NCBI GenBank assembly: GCA_000413015.1
Contig: KE332515.1
Location: 1,945,923 to 2,009,922, forward strand
Reading direction: 5' to 3'
Source: Treponema socranskii subsp. paredis ATCC 35535
GTDB taxonomy: Bacteria; Spirochaetota; Spirochaetia; Treponematales; Treponemataceae
DNA: 64,000 nucleotides
Positions within the stretch are counted from its first letter, which is position 1; each line of letters starts with the position of its first letter. A program made the translations under genes and the position numbers. Below, piece by piece: positions 32,891 to 43,400 of this stretch. Under the pieces are notes generated by a model, which did not search any database, was not told the origin of the DNA, and saw only the letters and a program-made list of their open reading frames with translations.

Positions 32891-34227
32891 TAAAATACGT
32901 ATATTGTGCTTTGTTTGTTCCGCTTTGTTTTTCATGCGCGCCTTCCGGTTTGAAAAATGAAAATACCGATGCTGCGGCGGAAGTGTACGTCGTCCGTGCG
33001 GATGAGAGGCCTCTCGACGATGAGCTTAAAAGTTTCGGTTCGATTTCGTATAAAACGAAAACCGATGTTACGTGTATGGTCGGCGGAACGATCGTATCGT
33101 TTTTTGTAAAAGAAGGCGATGCGGTGGAAAAAGGGCAAAGACTTGCACAGCTTCGCAACGTTCAGCTTGAACTGCAAAAAGAGCAATCCGTGAGCGCGCT
33201 CGATGCGGCGAACGCGGCTCTCAAACTCGCATATGCGAAACTTCGCGAAGAAACGCTTGCTGCCGAAAGCCGTTTCCTTGCCGTAGAAAAATCGAAAATG
33301 AACATAGTGCAAAAAGAACTCGAATCGGAATTGTTGAAAAATACGCTTTCGAATAAATCGCGGCTTCACGAACTCGGCGGCGTTACCGACTCTTCGCTCG
33401 AACAGTTGAAACTGCAAGCCCGCTCGATGGAAACCGAAATCGCAATTTTGAAAAAAGAACTCGACGCGCTGCTTTTGGGTTTTCGCGATGAAGACTTGAT
33501 AAAAGAGGGAATCGTTCCTTCTCCCGATTCGGATGTGCGGAAAAAACAGCTTATCGCACTCAATACCAAATCGGGCGGAGCGGAACTTGCATCGGTCGAA
33601 GCACAGGTAAAGACGGCAGGACAGCAGCTTACATCCGTGCAAAAGCTTATCGACGAGCTTACGATACGCGCTCCGGTGGCGGGTATCGTCGGCGCACGTT
33701 ATTACGAAAACGGCGAATATGTAAAAGAAAATGAAAAACTCGCAACGCTTATGGATACGTCGTCCGTTTTTGCGGTGCTGTCCGTACAGGAGCAGGATGC
33801 CGTAGGTTTTATGCAAGGTACGCGGGTTTCGCTTTTTTTGCCATCGCTCGGAAAATCCTACGAGTCCGTCATTTCCGAAATATCGCCGGCGGCGGATCCT
33901 CAAAGCGGAAATTTTTCGATCAAAACCGAAATCGATAATAAAAGCGGCGCAATCAAACCGGGTATGTTTGTGCGATGCGAAATCGAGCGTTCGGCCGCAA
34001 AAGATATGCCGTGCATACCTGAGAGCGCATTGCTCATGTCCGATGAAAAAAACGGGAAAATTTTTTCTGTCGTAAACGGATATGCGGTGCAAAAAAATAT
34101 TTTAATAAAAGCGCATCGCGACGGTCTTGTGTGGGCGGGCGGCGGTCTTTCCGCCGGAGAAATTATTATCGATAAGCCTTCGCCGTTTTTGCGCGAAGGA
34201 CAGGCGGTAAGGGTAAAAGAATTATGA
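32881..34227 (+). CDS. RND efflux periplasmic adaptor (HlyD/AcrA-type) lipoprotein
   Basis: A 448-residue membrane fusion protein. The ATG at 32881 gives a lipoprotein signal ending PLCFSC. The first lipoyl half-motif is GGTIVSFFVKEGDAVEKGQR. A long coiled-coil hairpin follows (about residues 85-235, with VSALDAANAALKLAYAKLRE and SRLHELGGVTDSSLEQLKL). The second lipoyl half is TIRAPVAGIVGARYYENGEY, then a beta-barrel domain (ISPAADPQSGNFSIKTEID) and a membrane-proximal domain. It links the TolC duct to the two permeases. The stop overlaps the first permease start as ATGA. Confidence 0.9.
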   Translation: MFLIKYVYCALFVPLCFSCAPSGLKNENTDAAAEVYVVRADERPLDDELKSFGSISYKTKTDVTCMVGGTIVSFFVKEGDAVEKGQRLAQLRNVQLELQKEQSVSALDAANAALKLAYAKLREETLAAESRFLAVEKSKMNIVQKELESELLKNTLSNKSRLHELGGVTDSSLEQLKLQARSMETEIAILKKELDALLLGFRDEDLIKEGIVPSPDSDVRKKQLIALNTKSGGAELASVEAQVKTAGQQLTSVQKLIDELTIRAPVAGIVGARYYENGEYVKENEKLATLMDTSSVFAVLSVQEQDAVGFMQGTRVSLFLPSLGKSYESVISEISPAADPQSGNFSIKTEIDNKSGAIKPGMFVRCEIERSAAKDMPCIPESALLMSDEKNGKIFSVVNGYAVQKNILIKAHRDGLVWAGGGLSAGEIIIDKPSPFLREGQAVRVKEL

Positions 34228-37200
34228 TAAAAAAGATCGTTTCGTTTTCGGTATATCATCCCGTCTCCGTGTTGATGCTCCATCTTGCATTGGCCTTGTG
34301 TTGTTGTATAAGCCTTGCCCTTATTCAGTTCGATTTTATGCCGAAAACGGGAGAACGATTTTTGCTTGTCGCAACCGATTTTACCGGAGTGAATGCGGAC
34401 GATATGCGCTCTCTTGTTACGCTTCCCGTGGAAGATGCTGCGGCTTCGCTCAAAGGGGTAAAAAATATTTCATCGGTAACGCGCGACGGACTTTCGCTCG
34501 TCATCGTCGAATTGCATTGGAATGTCGATGCGGATCTTGCCCTTACCGAATGCCGCGAAATTATCGATCGGTGCTACGAAGCGCTTCCGAACGGCTGTGC
34601 GAAACCCGCCGCATCCGTTTTCAATCCCGTGCATCGCGAACTTCTTACGATCGCCGTTTTTCCGAACGACGGTGATTTGGAATACGCCCGCCATATCGTC
34701 GATTCGGATATACGTCCGCATCTTCAGCGCGTCAAAGGTGTCGCTTCCGTTTCCGTTACCGGCGGGGTAAAAAGCGAAGTGCAAGTGCGGCTCGACAAAG
34801 CGAAACTTGAAGCGCTCCCGCTGTCGCTGCAAGCGGCAGCCGATATTTTAGCGCAGTCCAATTTCGAATATCCGTCGGGAAACGCGCGCGACGGAAATAA
34901 AGAGCTGCTTTTCAGAACTTCGGGTTTGTTCATATCGCTTGACGATATTGCCGATACGCCTATCTTTTACGGCGGCAACGGCGTGCTTAAAATAAAAGAC
35001 ATCGGAACGGCGGCATTCGGCACCGAAAAAAAACAGAGCTTTTTTTTATATAACGGCAGAGAAGCGCTGTGCGTAAAAATCTATAAAAAAGCCGACGCGA
35101 GTCCGCTTTCGGTTTCAAAAAAATTAATAAAAGAAATTGCGGAACTTGAAAAGCTCTACGGCGGAAATTTTACATTGAAAGTCATTTTCAATTTATCGGA
35201 TGAACTTAGAGCGTCGATAAAAAATTTATGCGCGGCTGCCCTTGTCGGTGCTGTCATAAGCGCCCTCGTGCTGTTTTTGTTTTTGCGGTCGCTGCGTATT
35301 TCGTTTTTGGCTGCAAGCGTTATGCCGCTTTCGATTGTTTTTTCCGTATTTGTTCTTTTTCTGTGCGGTAAAACGATAAACGTATTATCCGTTTCGGGTA
35401 TTACGATAGGCATCGGTATGGTAATCGATCCCGCCGCGGTCGCTATGGAAAATATATCGGAAAAAATAAAGCGGCAGCCGAAAGCCGATGTTTCGAATGC
35501 GATTATTCAAGGGATTTCCGAAACGGCTCTTTCTTCGTCCGGCTCGGCGGTAACGACGATTGCGGCTTTTTCTCCGTTATTCTTTTTTCCGGGATTGTTC
35601 GGAAAACTCTTTTCGGATATGGCCGCAGCCGTTATCGCTTCCATCGCGTTTTCGTTCGTACTCGCTATGACCTATATTCCCGCGATGACGGCATTTCATC
35701 CGAAAGTTTTGATAAAATTATGCAAACCCGATCACCGTATTGCGTATTTTGAAAAAATATACAGCGGCTGTTTAAAAACCGTATTTGCAAAAAAGCATAT
35801 TCTTTTCGTTTTGCTCTCCGGTTGTATTTGCGTCGGCATATTGAGCGCGCTGTTTTTAAAAAAGGAACTGCTGCCGAGCATGTCGGGCAACGCAGTTTCG
35901 GCGACTGTTCGCTACGGCTCCTCTCCTTCACTTGATGCGCTTTTTTCCGATGCTGCAGTTATACACCGGCTTTTGTCCGCGGATACTTCCGTCGATACGG
36001 TGTGCATATCGGGCGGAATCGAAAAAGACGATTACGACTTTCTTGCGGATCCCGGAGCGAAAAAGGAAACGCTCCGTATAAGGTGCAGCGGAAAACATCC
36101 CGAAAAAACCGCTTCTCTCCTTAATAAAATTTTACGGGAAACGGATATGCCTTATACGATCGAAAGCAGCCGTAATCTGCTTGAAGAGACGATCGCATCC
36201 GAGGGCGCGCCGCTTATTATGACGGATTCTTCTCCCGAAGCGCTGAGAGAAAAGGCGCTCGCTTTTTTCGATGAGCGGGATATAGTACCTTGCGATATTT
36301 TGCAGGAAGCCGTTTTTGTTCCCGATCGAAGCGCATGCGCGAGGTTTTCCGTTTCCGCTTCTCAAACCGCTTCCGCCGCTTATGCTGCGCTTGAAGGAGC
36401 TCCCTCAAATGTCTTTTATCGAAACGGAAGAAAAATACCGCTCCGCGTATCGTTTACCGCAGGGACATATACCGCTGTTGAAGATCTCATGTATACAAAT
36501 GTCGTTTCCGGAAAACTTGCCGTACCTCTTTTTGCACTCGGTACGATCGAGCGCAGGTCGAATGAAAAAACTTTATTCCGTTGGAACAGAAAAGATGCAA
36601 AAAAAATTAATAATGTAAAAGGCGGGAAATTAATCGACAGCTTTACCGCAGGGCGCCGGGGTATTAAAGACTCCGAACGAATCAATAGCTTCGCTGCAAA
36701 GCCTCCGAGTATCGAATCTGCCGGTCTTATTCCGCTTGGGGATATGCGGATAAAAGAACTTTTCAAAAGCGGGGCGGTGCTGCTTGTCGTCGTATTTCTT
36801 TTGCTTTATTGCATTATGGGCGCACAGTTCGAATCCTTTGTCATTCCGCTTCTCATGTTCGCTTCAATACCGCCGGCCTTTGCCGGTGCGTTCTTTTTGC
36901 TTTTTTTATGCCGCCGTTCGCTCAATATAAACGGGATAATCGCTCTTGTCGTGCTTTTCGGAACGGCAGTCAACAACGCGATCATTTTATATGAAAGCAT
37001 CGTCCGGCTGAAGAAAATTACGGAAGACGGCGTTATTGCTGCAAGCGTTTCGAAGCTGCGTTCGATTTTAATAACGACACTGACGACGATATGTGCGCTT
37101 ATTCCGTTTGCGTTCGACCCCTTCCGTAAAAACCAACAATCGTCGATGGCCGTTGCCGTTATCGGAGGGCTTGCGGCATCTTTTGTCGTCGTACTCGCCG

Positions 37201-37250
37201 TTATGCCGCCGCTTTTCCGTGCGGTTTTACAAAAGAGGAAAAAGCCGTGA
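34224..37250 (+). CDS. RND efflux permease, first subunit
   Basis: A 1008-residue inner-membrane transporter of the HAE/AcrB type with twelve membrane helices and two large periplasmic loops. TM4 reads GIGMVIDPAAVAMENI: the first aspartate of the AcrB DD pair is kept (Asp402) but the second is proline. TM10 has AVNNAIILYES, so the AcrB Lys940 position is Asn. Family members with an Asn at this place exist, so coupling may rely on other residues. It is translationally coupled to the adaptor (ATGA) and to a second permease (GTGA). The pair may act as a heterotrimer, as MdtB-MdtC does (inference). Confidence 0.92.
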   Translation: MIKKIVSFSVYHPVSVLMLHLALALCCCISLALIQFDFMPKTGERFLLVATDFTGVNADDMRSLVTLPVEDAAASLKGVKNISSVTRDGLSLVIVELHWNVDADLALTECREIIDRCYEALPNGCAKPAASVFNPVHRELLTIAVFPNDGDLEYARHIVDSDIRPHLQRVKGVASVSVTGGVKSEVQVRLDKAKLEALPLSLQAAADILAQSNFEYPSGNARDGNKELLFRTSGLFISLDDIADTPIFYGGNGVLKIKDIGTAAFGTEKKQSFFLYNGREALCVKIYKKADASPLSVSKKLIKEIAELEKLYGGNFTLKVIFNLSDELRASIKNLCAAALVGAVISALVLFLFLRSLRISFLAASVMPLSIVFSVFVLFLCGKTINVLSVSGITIGIGMVIDPAAVAMENISEKIKRQPKADVSNAIIQGISETALSSSGSAVTTIAAFSPLFFFPGLFGKLFSDMAAAVIASIAFSFVLAMTYIPAMTAFHPKVLIKLCKPDHRIAYFEKIYSGCLKTVFAKKHILFVLLSGCICVGILSALFLKKELLPSMSGNAVSATVRYGSSPSLDALFSDAAVIHRLLSADTSVDTVCISGGIEKDDYDFLADPGAKKETLRIRCSGKHPEKTASLLNKILRETDMPYTIESSRNLLEETIASEGAPLIMTDSSPEALREKALAFFDERDIVPCDILQEAVFVPDRSACARFSVSASQTASAAYAALEGAPSNVFYRNGRKIPLRVSFTAGTYTAVEDLMYTNVVSGKLAVPLFALGTIERRSNEKTLFRWNRKDAKKINNVKGGKLIDSFTAGRRGIKDSERINSFAAKPPSIESAGLIPLGDMRIKELFKSGAVLLVVVFLLLYCIMGAQFESFVIPLLMFASIPPAFAGAFFLLFLCRRSLNINGIIALVVLFGTAVNNAIILYESIVRLKKITEDGVIAASVSKLRSILITTLTTICALIPFAFDPFRKNQQSSMAVAVIGGLAASFVVVLAVMPPLFRAVLQKRKKP

Positions 37251-40147
37251 ACGAGCGCTCGTGGTACAATCGTCCGAAGCTCGCATTTTTCGTGTTCGCG
37301 GCCGTAACGGTGTGCTTGATCGCATGCGCAATACGAATCGAACTCGGCGAATCGAATGACAAGCGCAGTACCGTGTTCACCGTCGAATTCGATTATTACG
37401 GAATGGACGCCGATAAAATCGAGCAGCTCGTGACGATTCCGCTTGAAGAAAAAATATTGCCGCTTTCGGGGCTTTTGGAACTCGACTCTTCGGCGGAAAA
37501 CGGCAAATCGGTAACGACGGCGTATTTTAATAAAAATATTTCATCGAAAAATACCTATCTTGCGCTCAGAAACGGAGTCGATACTTTGTATGCATCTCTC
37601 CCGCGCGATGTGCAAAAGCCGCGCATATATGCATCGGATATGCATTCCGCGAGCGTTTTATGCGTCGCATTTGAAAAAAAAGACGAGCGTACGAGAGAAG
37701 CGATCGAATCGGCGTTGAAGAAAAAAATCGAAAGCGTGCGCGGTGTTTCCGAAGTGATTGTAAGCGGCGGAGCGCAGAACGAAGTACTTATATCGTTCGA
37801 TCCGGAAAAAGCGTCGGCATCGATGCAAAATCCGTCCGCTTTTTCGGCGGTCGTCCGCGACGGCAATACGGCGAGTCCTTCGTGTACGATACAAAGCGCA
37901 AGAAAAAACGAATCGATCGTATTCGACACGAAGCTGAAAAGTCTTGACGAACTCCGCGCTCTCCCGATAAGGGCGGGCACGGGTTATTCGAATTTCGGTT
38001 ATCTTGCAGATGTGCGAATGCGCCCGCGGGAGCCTGACGGAATCGTGCGGATTGACGGGAGAGAATGTATTGCGCTGAATGTAAAATGCGCATCGGACGG
38101 AAACGCCGTCGCGCTTTCTTCTGCTTGCAGAAAAATTCTTTCGGCGGCCGACTTGCATGATATCGATTATACGATTTTATACGACAGCGGACGGGAACAG
38201 CTCGAACTTATCAAATCGGTTGCATGTGCATTTTTGCAAAGCTTTATCTGCGTCGCTCTTATTGTTCCCTTCTTTTATAAATCGATTTCGATCGGATTTT
38301 TTATTTTATTATTATTAATTACCGACAGCGTATGGACGGTCGGTATACTGCAGCTTTCGGGTTTTACGCTGAACTGCCATACGATTGCGGGTATATCGAT
38401 CGCGCTCGGTCTTATTTCCGATCCGGCTCTTATTATCAGCGAGCTTGCCGAAACGAGTTCGACAAAAGATGAGTTTTTACACAAAGTCGGAGAAACGTAT
38501 GCGCCGCTTGCCGCTGCCGGATGCACGACGCTGCTTGCCGTCGTTCCTCTTTTCTTTTTCGATGCCGTTGTACCGGGTACGAAAAATATTGCGGCGGCGA
38601 TGTGCATAATGATTTCGCTTTCGATAATTATAACGGAAGTTTTCGTTCCGTGCTGCATTTACGGAAAAAATCGATTTTTGTCGGAACTTATACCGTACCG
38701 CAAAATCCAATCGGTCTATGTGCGAGCTTCGTATTACGCTGCGCTAAAAAGCGTTTTGCACCGTCGTGCGGTATGTATAACATATATATGCTGTATTGCG
38801 ATTCCTCCGTTTTTATTTTTAATGAGCGGGAAAAATCTTTCGTCGGAAGAGCGCGGCAATATCGTATTTGCATCGGTCGATTACGAGCCGGAACTCGGAG
38901 CGGCGTATATCGATGAAAGCATAAAAAGGATCGTACCGTATTTAAAAGAAAATACGGGCATTTCGTTCATCCGTACGGAAGCGAAGAGGGGATCGGCGGA
39001 TATCGAAATCGGGTGTAAACGTTCTGCAGATACGGCTCGCATCCGCGAATATGCGGCATCCTGTTCGCGCTTTATTCCCGACGGATTTTTCCATGTGCCC
39101 GGAGGGAAAAAATCGCCGCGGAAAAAATTTGCGCGTTTGAAAATTGCAGCCGTCGGAGACGAATCCGAGATGTGCAGAGCGTATGCCGAAAAAGCCGCCG
39201 CCGCACTTGCGCCGTTAAAGCAAGTCGATTCGGTTGTACTCAATTTTAAAAAAGCGGAAAAAGAATACGTCTTCGTTCCCGATAAAACGCTGCTTATTAA
39301 AAACGGATTGACGGTCGAATCGGTTGCGTCGAATCTGCGCTGGCTTATGTTCGGTCCCGTTGCGGATAAATGGCTTCAAGACGGCAGAGAATACGATATC
39401 CGCATTGCGGGGAAGAATTTGCAAAAGGCTTCTCTCACACAAATCGAAAATATTCACTTGCCGATTTCGTCGGGCAGCGTCAAATTCGCTTCCCTCGGTT
39501 CGATAAAATCGATTGATAAAATTAATAAAATCTACAGAAAAGACGGAAGACGATGTGCCTATTTTACTGCGGAACTGAGCGGCGTGAGTACCGGCACGGC
39601 AGCATCTCTCGTATCCGAAAGACTTGCGGTTTTGCCGCTCGAAAAAGGGTATCGTTTTTCGTTCGAAAGGGATGTCGCCGAATTGAATAGGGATTACAGG
39701 ACGGCGGCAGGAGTGCTTGTGCTTTGTGTGGCGGGGATTTTCATATTGCTTACGGCGTTGAACGAGCGGTTTGAATTGTCGGCACTCATCGTTTCGGTTA
39801 TTCCCGTTTCTCTCGTGCTGCCCCTTGCAATCCGTTTTATGTCCGGAGTGCCGCTTGAACTCGGCGATATTACGGGGATGGTCGTACTGTCCGGTCTTGC
39901 CGTAAATAACGCGATTTACATAACCGAATCGAAAAAAAGACGGATCGTGTTTTGCGTACGGGAAAAAGCGCGCAGTATTTTGGTTACTTCTCTTACGACG
40001 ATAGTCGGCGCCGTTCCGCTGTATCTGTTCGGAAGAGATTCTTTTTCGCGATGTCTCGCGTTTTTTATTATTTTCGGAATTATCGATTCGACGATCATGT
40101 CGTTTGTATTGTTTCCGGGCTGTGTTGCACGGATTTTTGATAAATGA
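37247..40147 (+). CDS. RND efflux permease, second subunit
   Basis: A 966-residue RND permease, starting at GTG 37247 that overlaps the stop of the first permease. It shows the same layout: an N-terminal helix, the porter domain, and TM4 with GLISDPALIISELAE (Asp392-Pro393 where AcrB has Asp-Asp). TM10 has GLAVNNAIYITES (Asn where AcrB has Lys). It is shorter than the first permease, mainly in the second periplasmic loop. Conservation of the same changed relay residues in both subunits argues for a shared coupling mechanism. It is the last gene of the operon; repeat B follows two bases after the stop. Confidence 0.9.
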   Translation: MNERSWYNRPKLAFFVFAAVTVCLIACAIRIELGESNDKRSTVFTVEFDYYGMDADKIEQLVTIPLEEKILPLSGLLELDSSAENGKSVTTAYFNKNISSKNTYLALRNGVDTLYASLPRDVQKPRIYASDMHSASVLCVAFEKKDERTREAIESALKKKIESVRGVSEVIVSGGAQNEVLISFDPEKASASMQNPSAFSAVVRDGNTASPSCTIQSARKNESIVFDTKLKSLDELRALPIRAGTGYSNFGYLADVRMRPREPDGIVRIDGRECIALNVKCASDGNAVALSSACRKILSAADLHDIDYTILYDSGREQLELIKSVACAFLQSFICVALIVPFFYKSISIGFFILLLLITDSVWTVGILQLSGFTLNCHTIAGISIALGLISDPALIISELAETSSTKDEFLHKVGETYAPLAAAGCTTLLAVVPLFFFDAVVPGTKNIAAAMCIMISLSIIITEVFVPCCIYGKNRFLSELIPYRKIQSVYVRASYYAALKSVLHRRAVCITYICCIAIPPFLFLMSGKNLSSEERGNIVFASVDYEPELGAAYIDESIKRIVPYLKENTGISFIRTEAKRGSADIEIGCKRSADTARIREYAASCSRFIPDGFFHVPGGKKSPRKKFARLKIAAVGDESEMCRAYAEKAAAALAPLKQVDSVVLNFKKAEKEYVFVPDKTLLIKNGLTVESVASNLRWLMFGPVADKWLQDGREYDIRIAGKNLQKASLTQIENIHLPISSGSVKFASLGSIKSIDKINKIYRKDGRRCAYFTAELSGVSTGTAASLVSERLAVLPLEKGYRFSFERDVAELNRDYRTAAGVLVLCVAGIFILLTALNERFELSALIVSVIPVSLVLPLAIRFMSGVPLELGDITGMVVLSGLAVNNAIYITESKKRRIVFCVREKARSILVTSLTTIVGAVPLYLFGRDSFSRCLAFFIIFGIIDSTIMSFVLFPGCVARIFDK

Positions 40148-40149
40148 AA

Positions 40150-40441
40150 TTTTTATAGGAGGTACGATCCAAAGCGCCGTCTGAAATATTGCCGTCGCTT
40201 TGGATCTCGAGTTTGCGTGGATGTTTGCAGAAAGACGTGTATACGTACCGTTTCGATAAGAATCGTATGAGTACGATACGCTATATTTGCAAACTCGATT
40301 ATTGAACGTGTGCGCGTTTGCGCACGGCTAAAAACTTTTTCGGAAATTGATTCGAAGTCCGCGAAAGCGGACACGTAGAATCAGTTCTTTGCAGAACGAG
40401 CCGAAGGCTCTTATTTCCTGCAAAAGTTTTTATAGGAGGTA
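40150..40441 (+). repeat. Dispersed repeat B, copy 2 (supplies the RBS of the giant gene)
   Basis: A 292-base element bounded by 15-base perfect direct repeats tttttataggaggta (40150-40164 and 40427-40441). It matches copy 1 at 8476-8847 in inverted orientation over nearly its whole length. Internal hairpins include GTCCGC-GAAA-GCGGAC and GTGCGCG-TTTG-CGCAC. The right-hand terminal repeat contains AGGAGG, the Shine-Dalgarno of the 40445 start. It fills the whole 297-base gap, and short frames in it are not genes. Confidence 0.88.
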
Positions 40442-40444
40442 TGT

Positions 40445-43400
40445 ATGAATGAAAAATTGACAAGGGCGACGGCTGCCCTGCTTATGTTCGTCTACTGCGT
40501 GAGCATTGTTCCCGCGCACGAAATCGCATCCGGTCTTGCGGCCGGAAAAGTCCGCATCGACTATTATTTGAATCGTGCGGAAAAAACGTACGACGAAAAC
40601 GAATGGAAGCGCCTTGCCGAAGAAGGAGTGCTTGTTTCTCTTGCGGCATGGGAACGTATGACGCTCGCTTTGAAAGAGCAAAATGCCGACGAGTGGAATA
40701 CGTTGCGTTCGGAAGCGAAGTTGTATTATGAGAATACGGTCGCAAAGCGATATGCGGATATGATCCGCGATCGCTTTGCGCGTTCGCATGAAGCGAAAAT
40801 ATCTTCCGAGCTTTCGCGCCGGCTCAAAGAAAAAATTAATAATTTCGATTCATCGGGATACACGCTTGCCGAAACGGCGAAGCTCTATGATGATTGGAAT
40901 GAAGAAAGCCGAAAAATTATCGATGAATATCTTGCCGGATACGATACCGGAAATTTTTCGGAAACGGTACGGCGCGAAGCGGAAATGCTTTCAATGATTG
41001 AAGGGAAGCGCCTTATCTCCCGTTTTATGAAAGACGAACATTCGCTTAAAGCGGAAAAAGCGAAAGAAGCGGCAGCTGCGATTGCGGAAGATTTGACGAA
41101 AAAAACGTACGGTGAAACCGAACGGGATATGAATGAACTGTTTGCCGCATTCGAAAAAAGAATAACGGCACCCGATGCGCAATCGGCAGATAAGGATGCC
41201 TTTCTTTCTCGATTTAAAGAAGTTTTCAACAAAGGGCTTGCTAAGTGGGAAGATGCCGAACGCGCATTTTTGAAAGACCGCCTTACGTGGGAAAACGAAG
41301 CGCAGCAAACCTACGAAGAAAGTGAGAAAATTTGGGAAGCGGCGAAAAAGACGCTTTCGGATAAAAAGGCGGAATGGGAAAAAAGTATCGAAGAGCGCAT
41401 ACGGAAATTCGAACGGGAAATCGGGGAAAAAAATAAAGAATATGAAAATGAGATAAACACGCTGCTTGAAAATTATCGGGCGACGCTCGAAGAAAATGCG
41501 TCGAATCGATACGCCGCGATACGGATGCAGGCGTCGATTTATAAAAATATGCGCGATATGCTCGCTTCTTCACATGACGGCATTAAAAATTGGGGCGCGC
41601 TGTGGGGAGCGAAGTATAACGGCGTTTATTCGTATTGGAAAACGGAAGACGCATCCGATGTACTCTGCAATATTGTTAACGGAAAAAACAATATAAAAAT
41701 CGACATCGAAACCGCGAAGCGCCTTCGTAAAAATGTATATGATTGGCAGGATTTGTACATACGTCTGCTCGTTCGGGAATACGACAGCGTTATGGCGCAA
41801 TATGTAACGAAAATTGAAAATCTGCAGCAAAATATTAACGGCGGTTTACAAGGCAAATCTTTTGATAAAATAGATTATACGAAATCGAAAGAATACAATC
41901 AGGATATTATAAAAAAAGCGAATACCTATTCAAGAATATATAAGACACACTTTTTGAACGATTTCGAAGTGCAGGAGTTTTTCGAGTATTACGATAAAAT
42001 CGAAGCGCTCAAACAATACGGCAATAATGAAAAAACGTTTCGCGCTCTCATGGCGTCGGAAAATGTAAAAAATTTGGAAAAAGAACTTCTCCTTTACAAA
42101 GATGCCGACGAATCGGCGCTCGACGAACGGACGAAAGCGTATATAGACGATATAAAAAAATGGCTTGCGATTCAAAAGACAAAAGCGGCGGGCGGCAACG
42201 CTTCTCAGAAATTCCGCTCGTATTTGGAAAAGATAAAAGATACCGACAAAGCCTTATCCAAAAATAATAATTTTATCGTGCTCGCGGAAGAAATCGAAGC
42301 GGGTACGGCGCTTTTGGAGCGGTACAGGATCGCGCTTTCCGATAAAATACGTCTCGACAAAACGATGGATAATCTTTTTTTTCTGACGGAAGGAAAAACG
42401 CTCGGCTGCGGAGAAGCGGAGTCGGCATTGTTGAAATTGAAAGCGATTGCGCGGGCGGCGGAAGAAGAATATGAAATTGCAAAAGCGGTCGACGATTATG
42501 CATCGGTGACGGATGCGTCGCGCGAAGCGAAGATCGAAACGGAGCGGCGCCTGCACGGTGCGGAAAAAGCATATAAAGCCGCATATAATGAGTATCGAAT
42601 TCTATGCGAAAAACTTTCCGACGGCGATATACAACGCGCGCGGGAAAAGCTGGAGGCGGCATATAAAAATCTGGAAGCTGCAAAAGAAGCTCTTTCCGAA
42701 GCGGAAAAAGAAAACGCTTCGCTTATGTCGTTAAAGTCCGAAGCTAAGCGCGATATGATAGAGCGGATGATTTTACTGTTCGCGGATACGTATTTGGAAA
42801 AAAATACTGCTGTACTTCAGGCGGCGCGTAATTATTATCTTGCGAAATTTTCGGAACTTGAAAAACAGGATTTATTAAAAATTGAAGGAGAAAATGCCGA
42901 TGAAAAGCGGCAGGATTATAAAGCTGCAAAAAGCGCGGTCGCGGACGCGATTCGAAAAAATGCCGCAGCTCCCGCCCGAGCGGAAAAAGGATCGTATGGT
43001 AAAGTTATCGATTATATAAAGGAGCTGAGCATCCTTTCTTCGGGACTTTCCGACGGTGCGCGCCAAGCGCTTGCCGAATATACGGAGCTGTATTCGGATG
43101 CGGAAGCATACAGATATGCGGATCTTTCGGGTACCGACGGAAAAGCGGAAGCTGCGAAGTTTACGGAGTATTGCGAAAAACTTGCGCAGTATGAAGACGT
43201 TTTCGATACCGATGCGCTCGATGAAGCGCAAAAAGCGGAACTGCATACGCTCGTCTTTGAAAGTAAATTTTTGGAAAGCGTCGTGCGTTATGCGAAAAAA
43301 ACGCGCGGCACGTGGAATGAAAAATTATTAAAAAATGGATATTTGAATTCGTCGGTATTTACTTCGGCTGAAGAAAAGGAAAGGATACGGAAAGTGCTTG

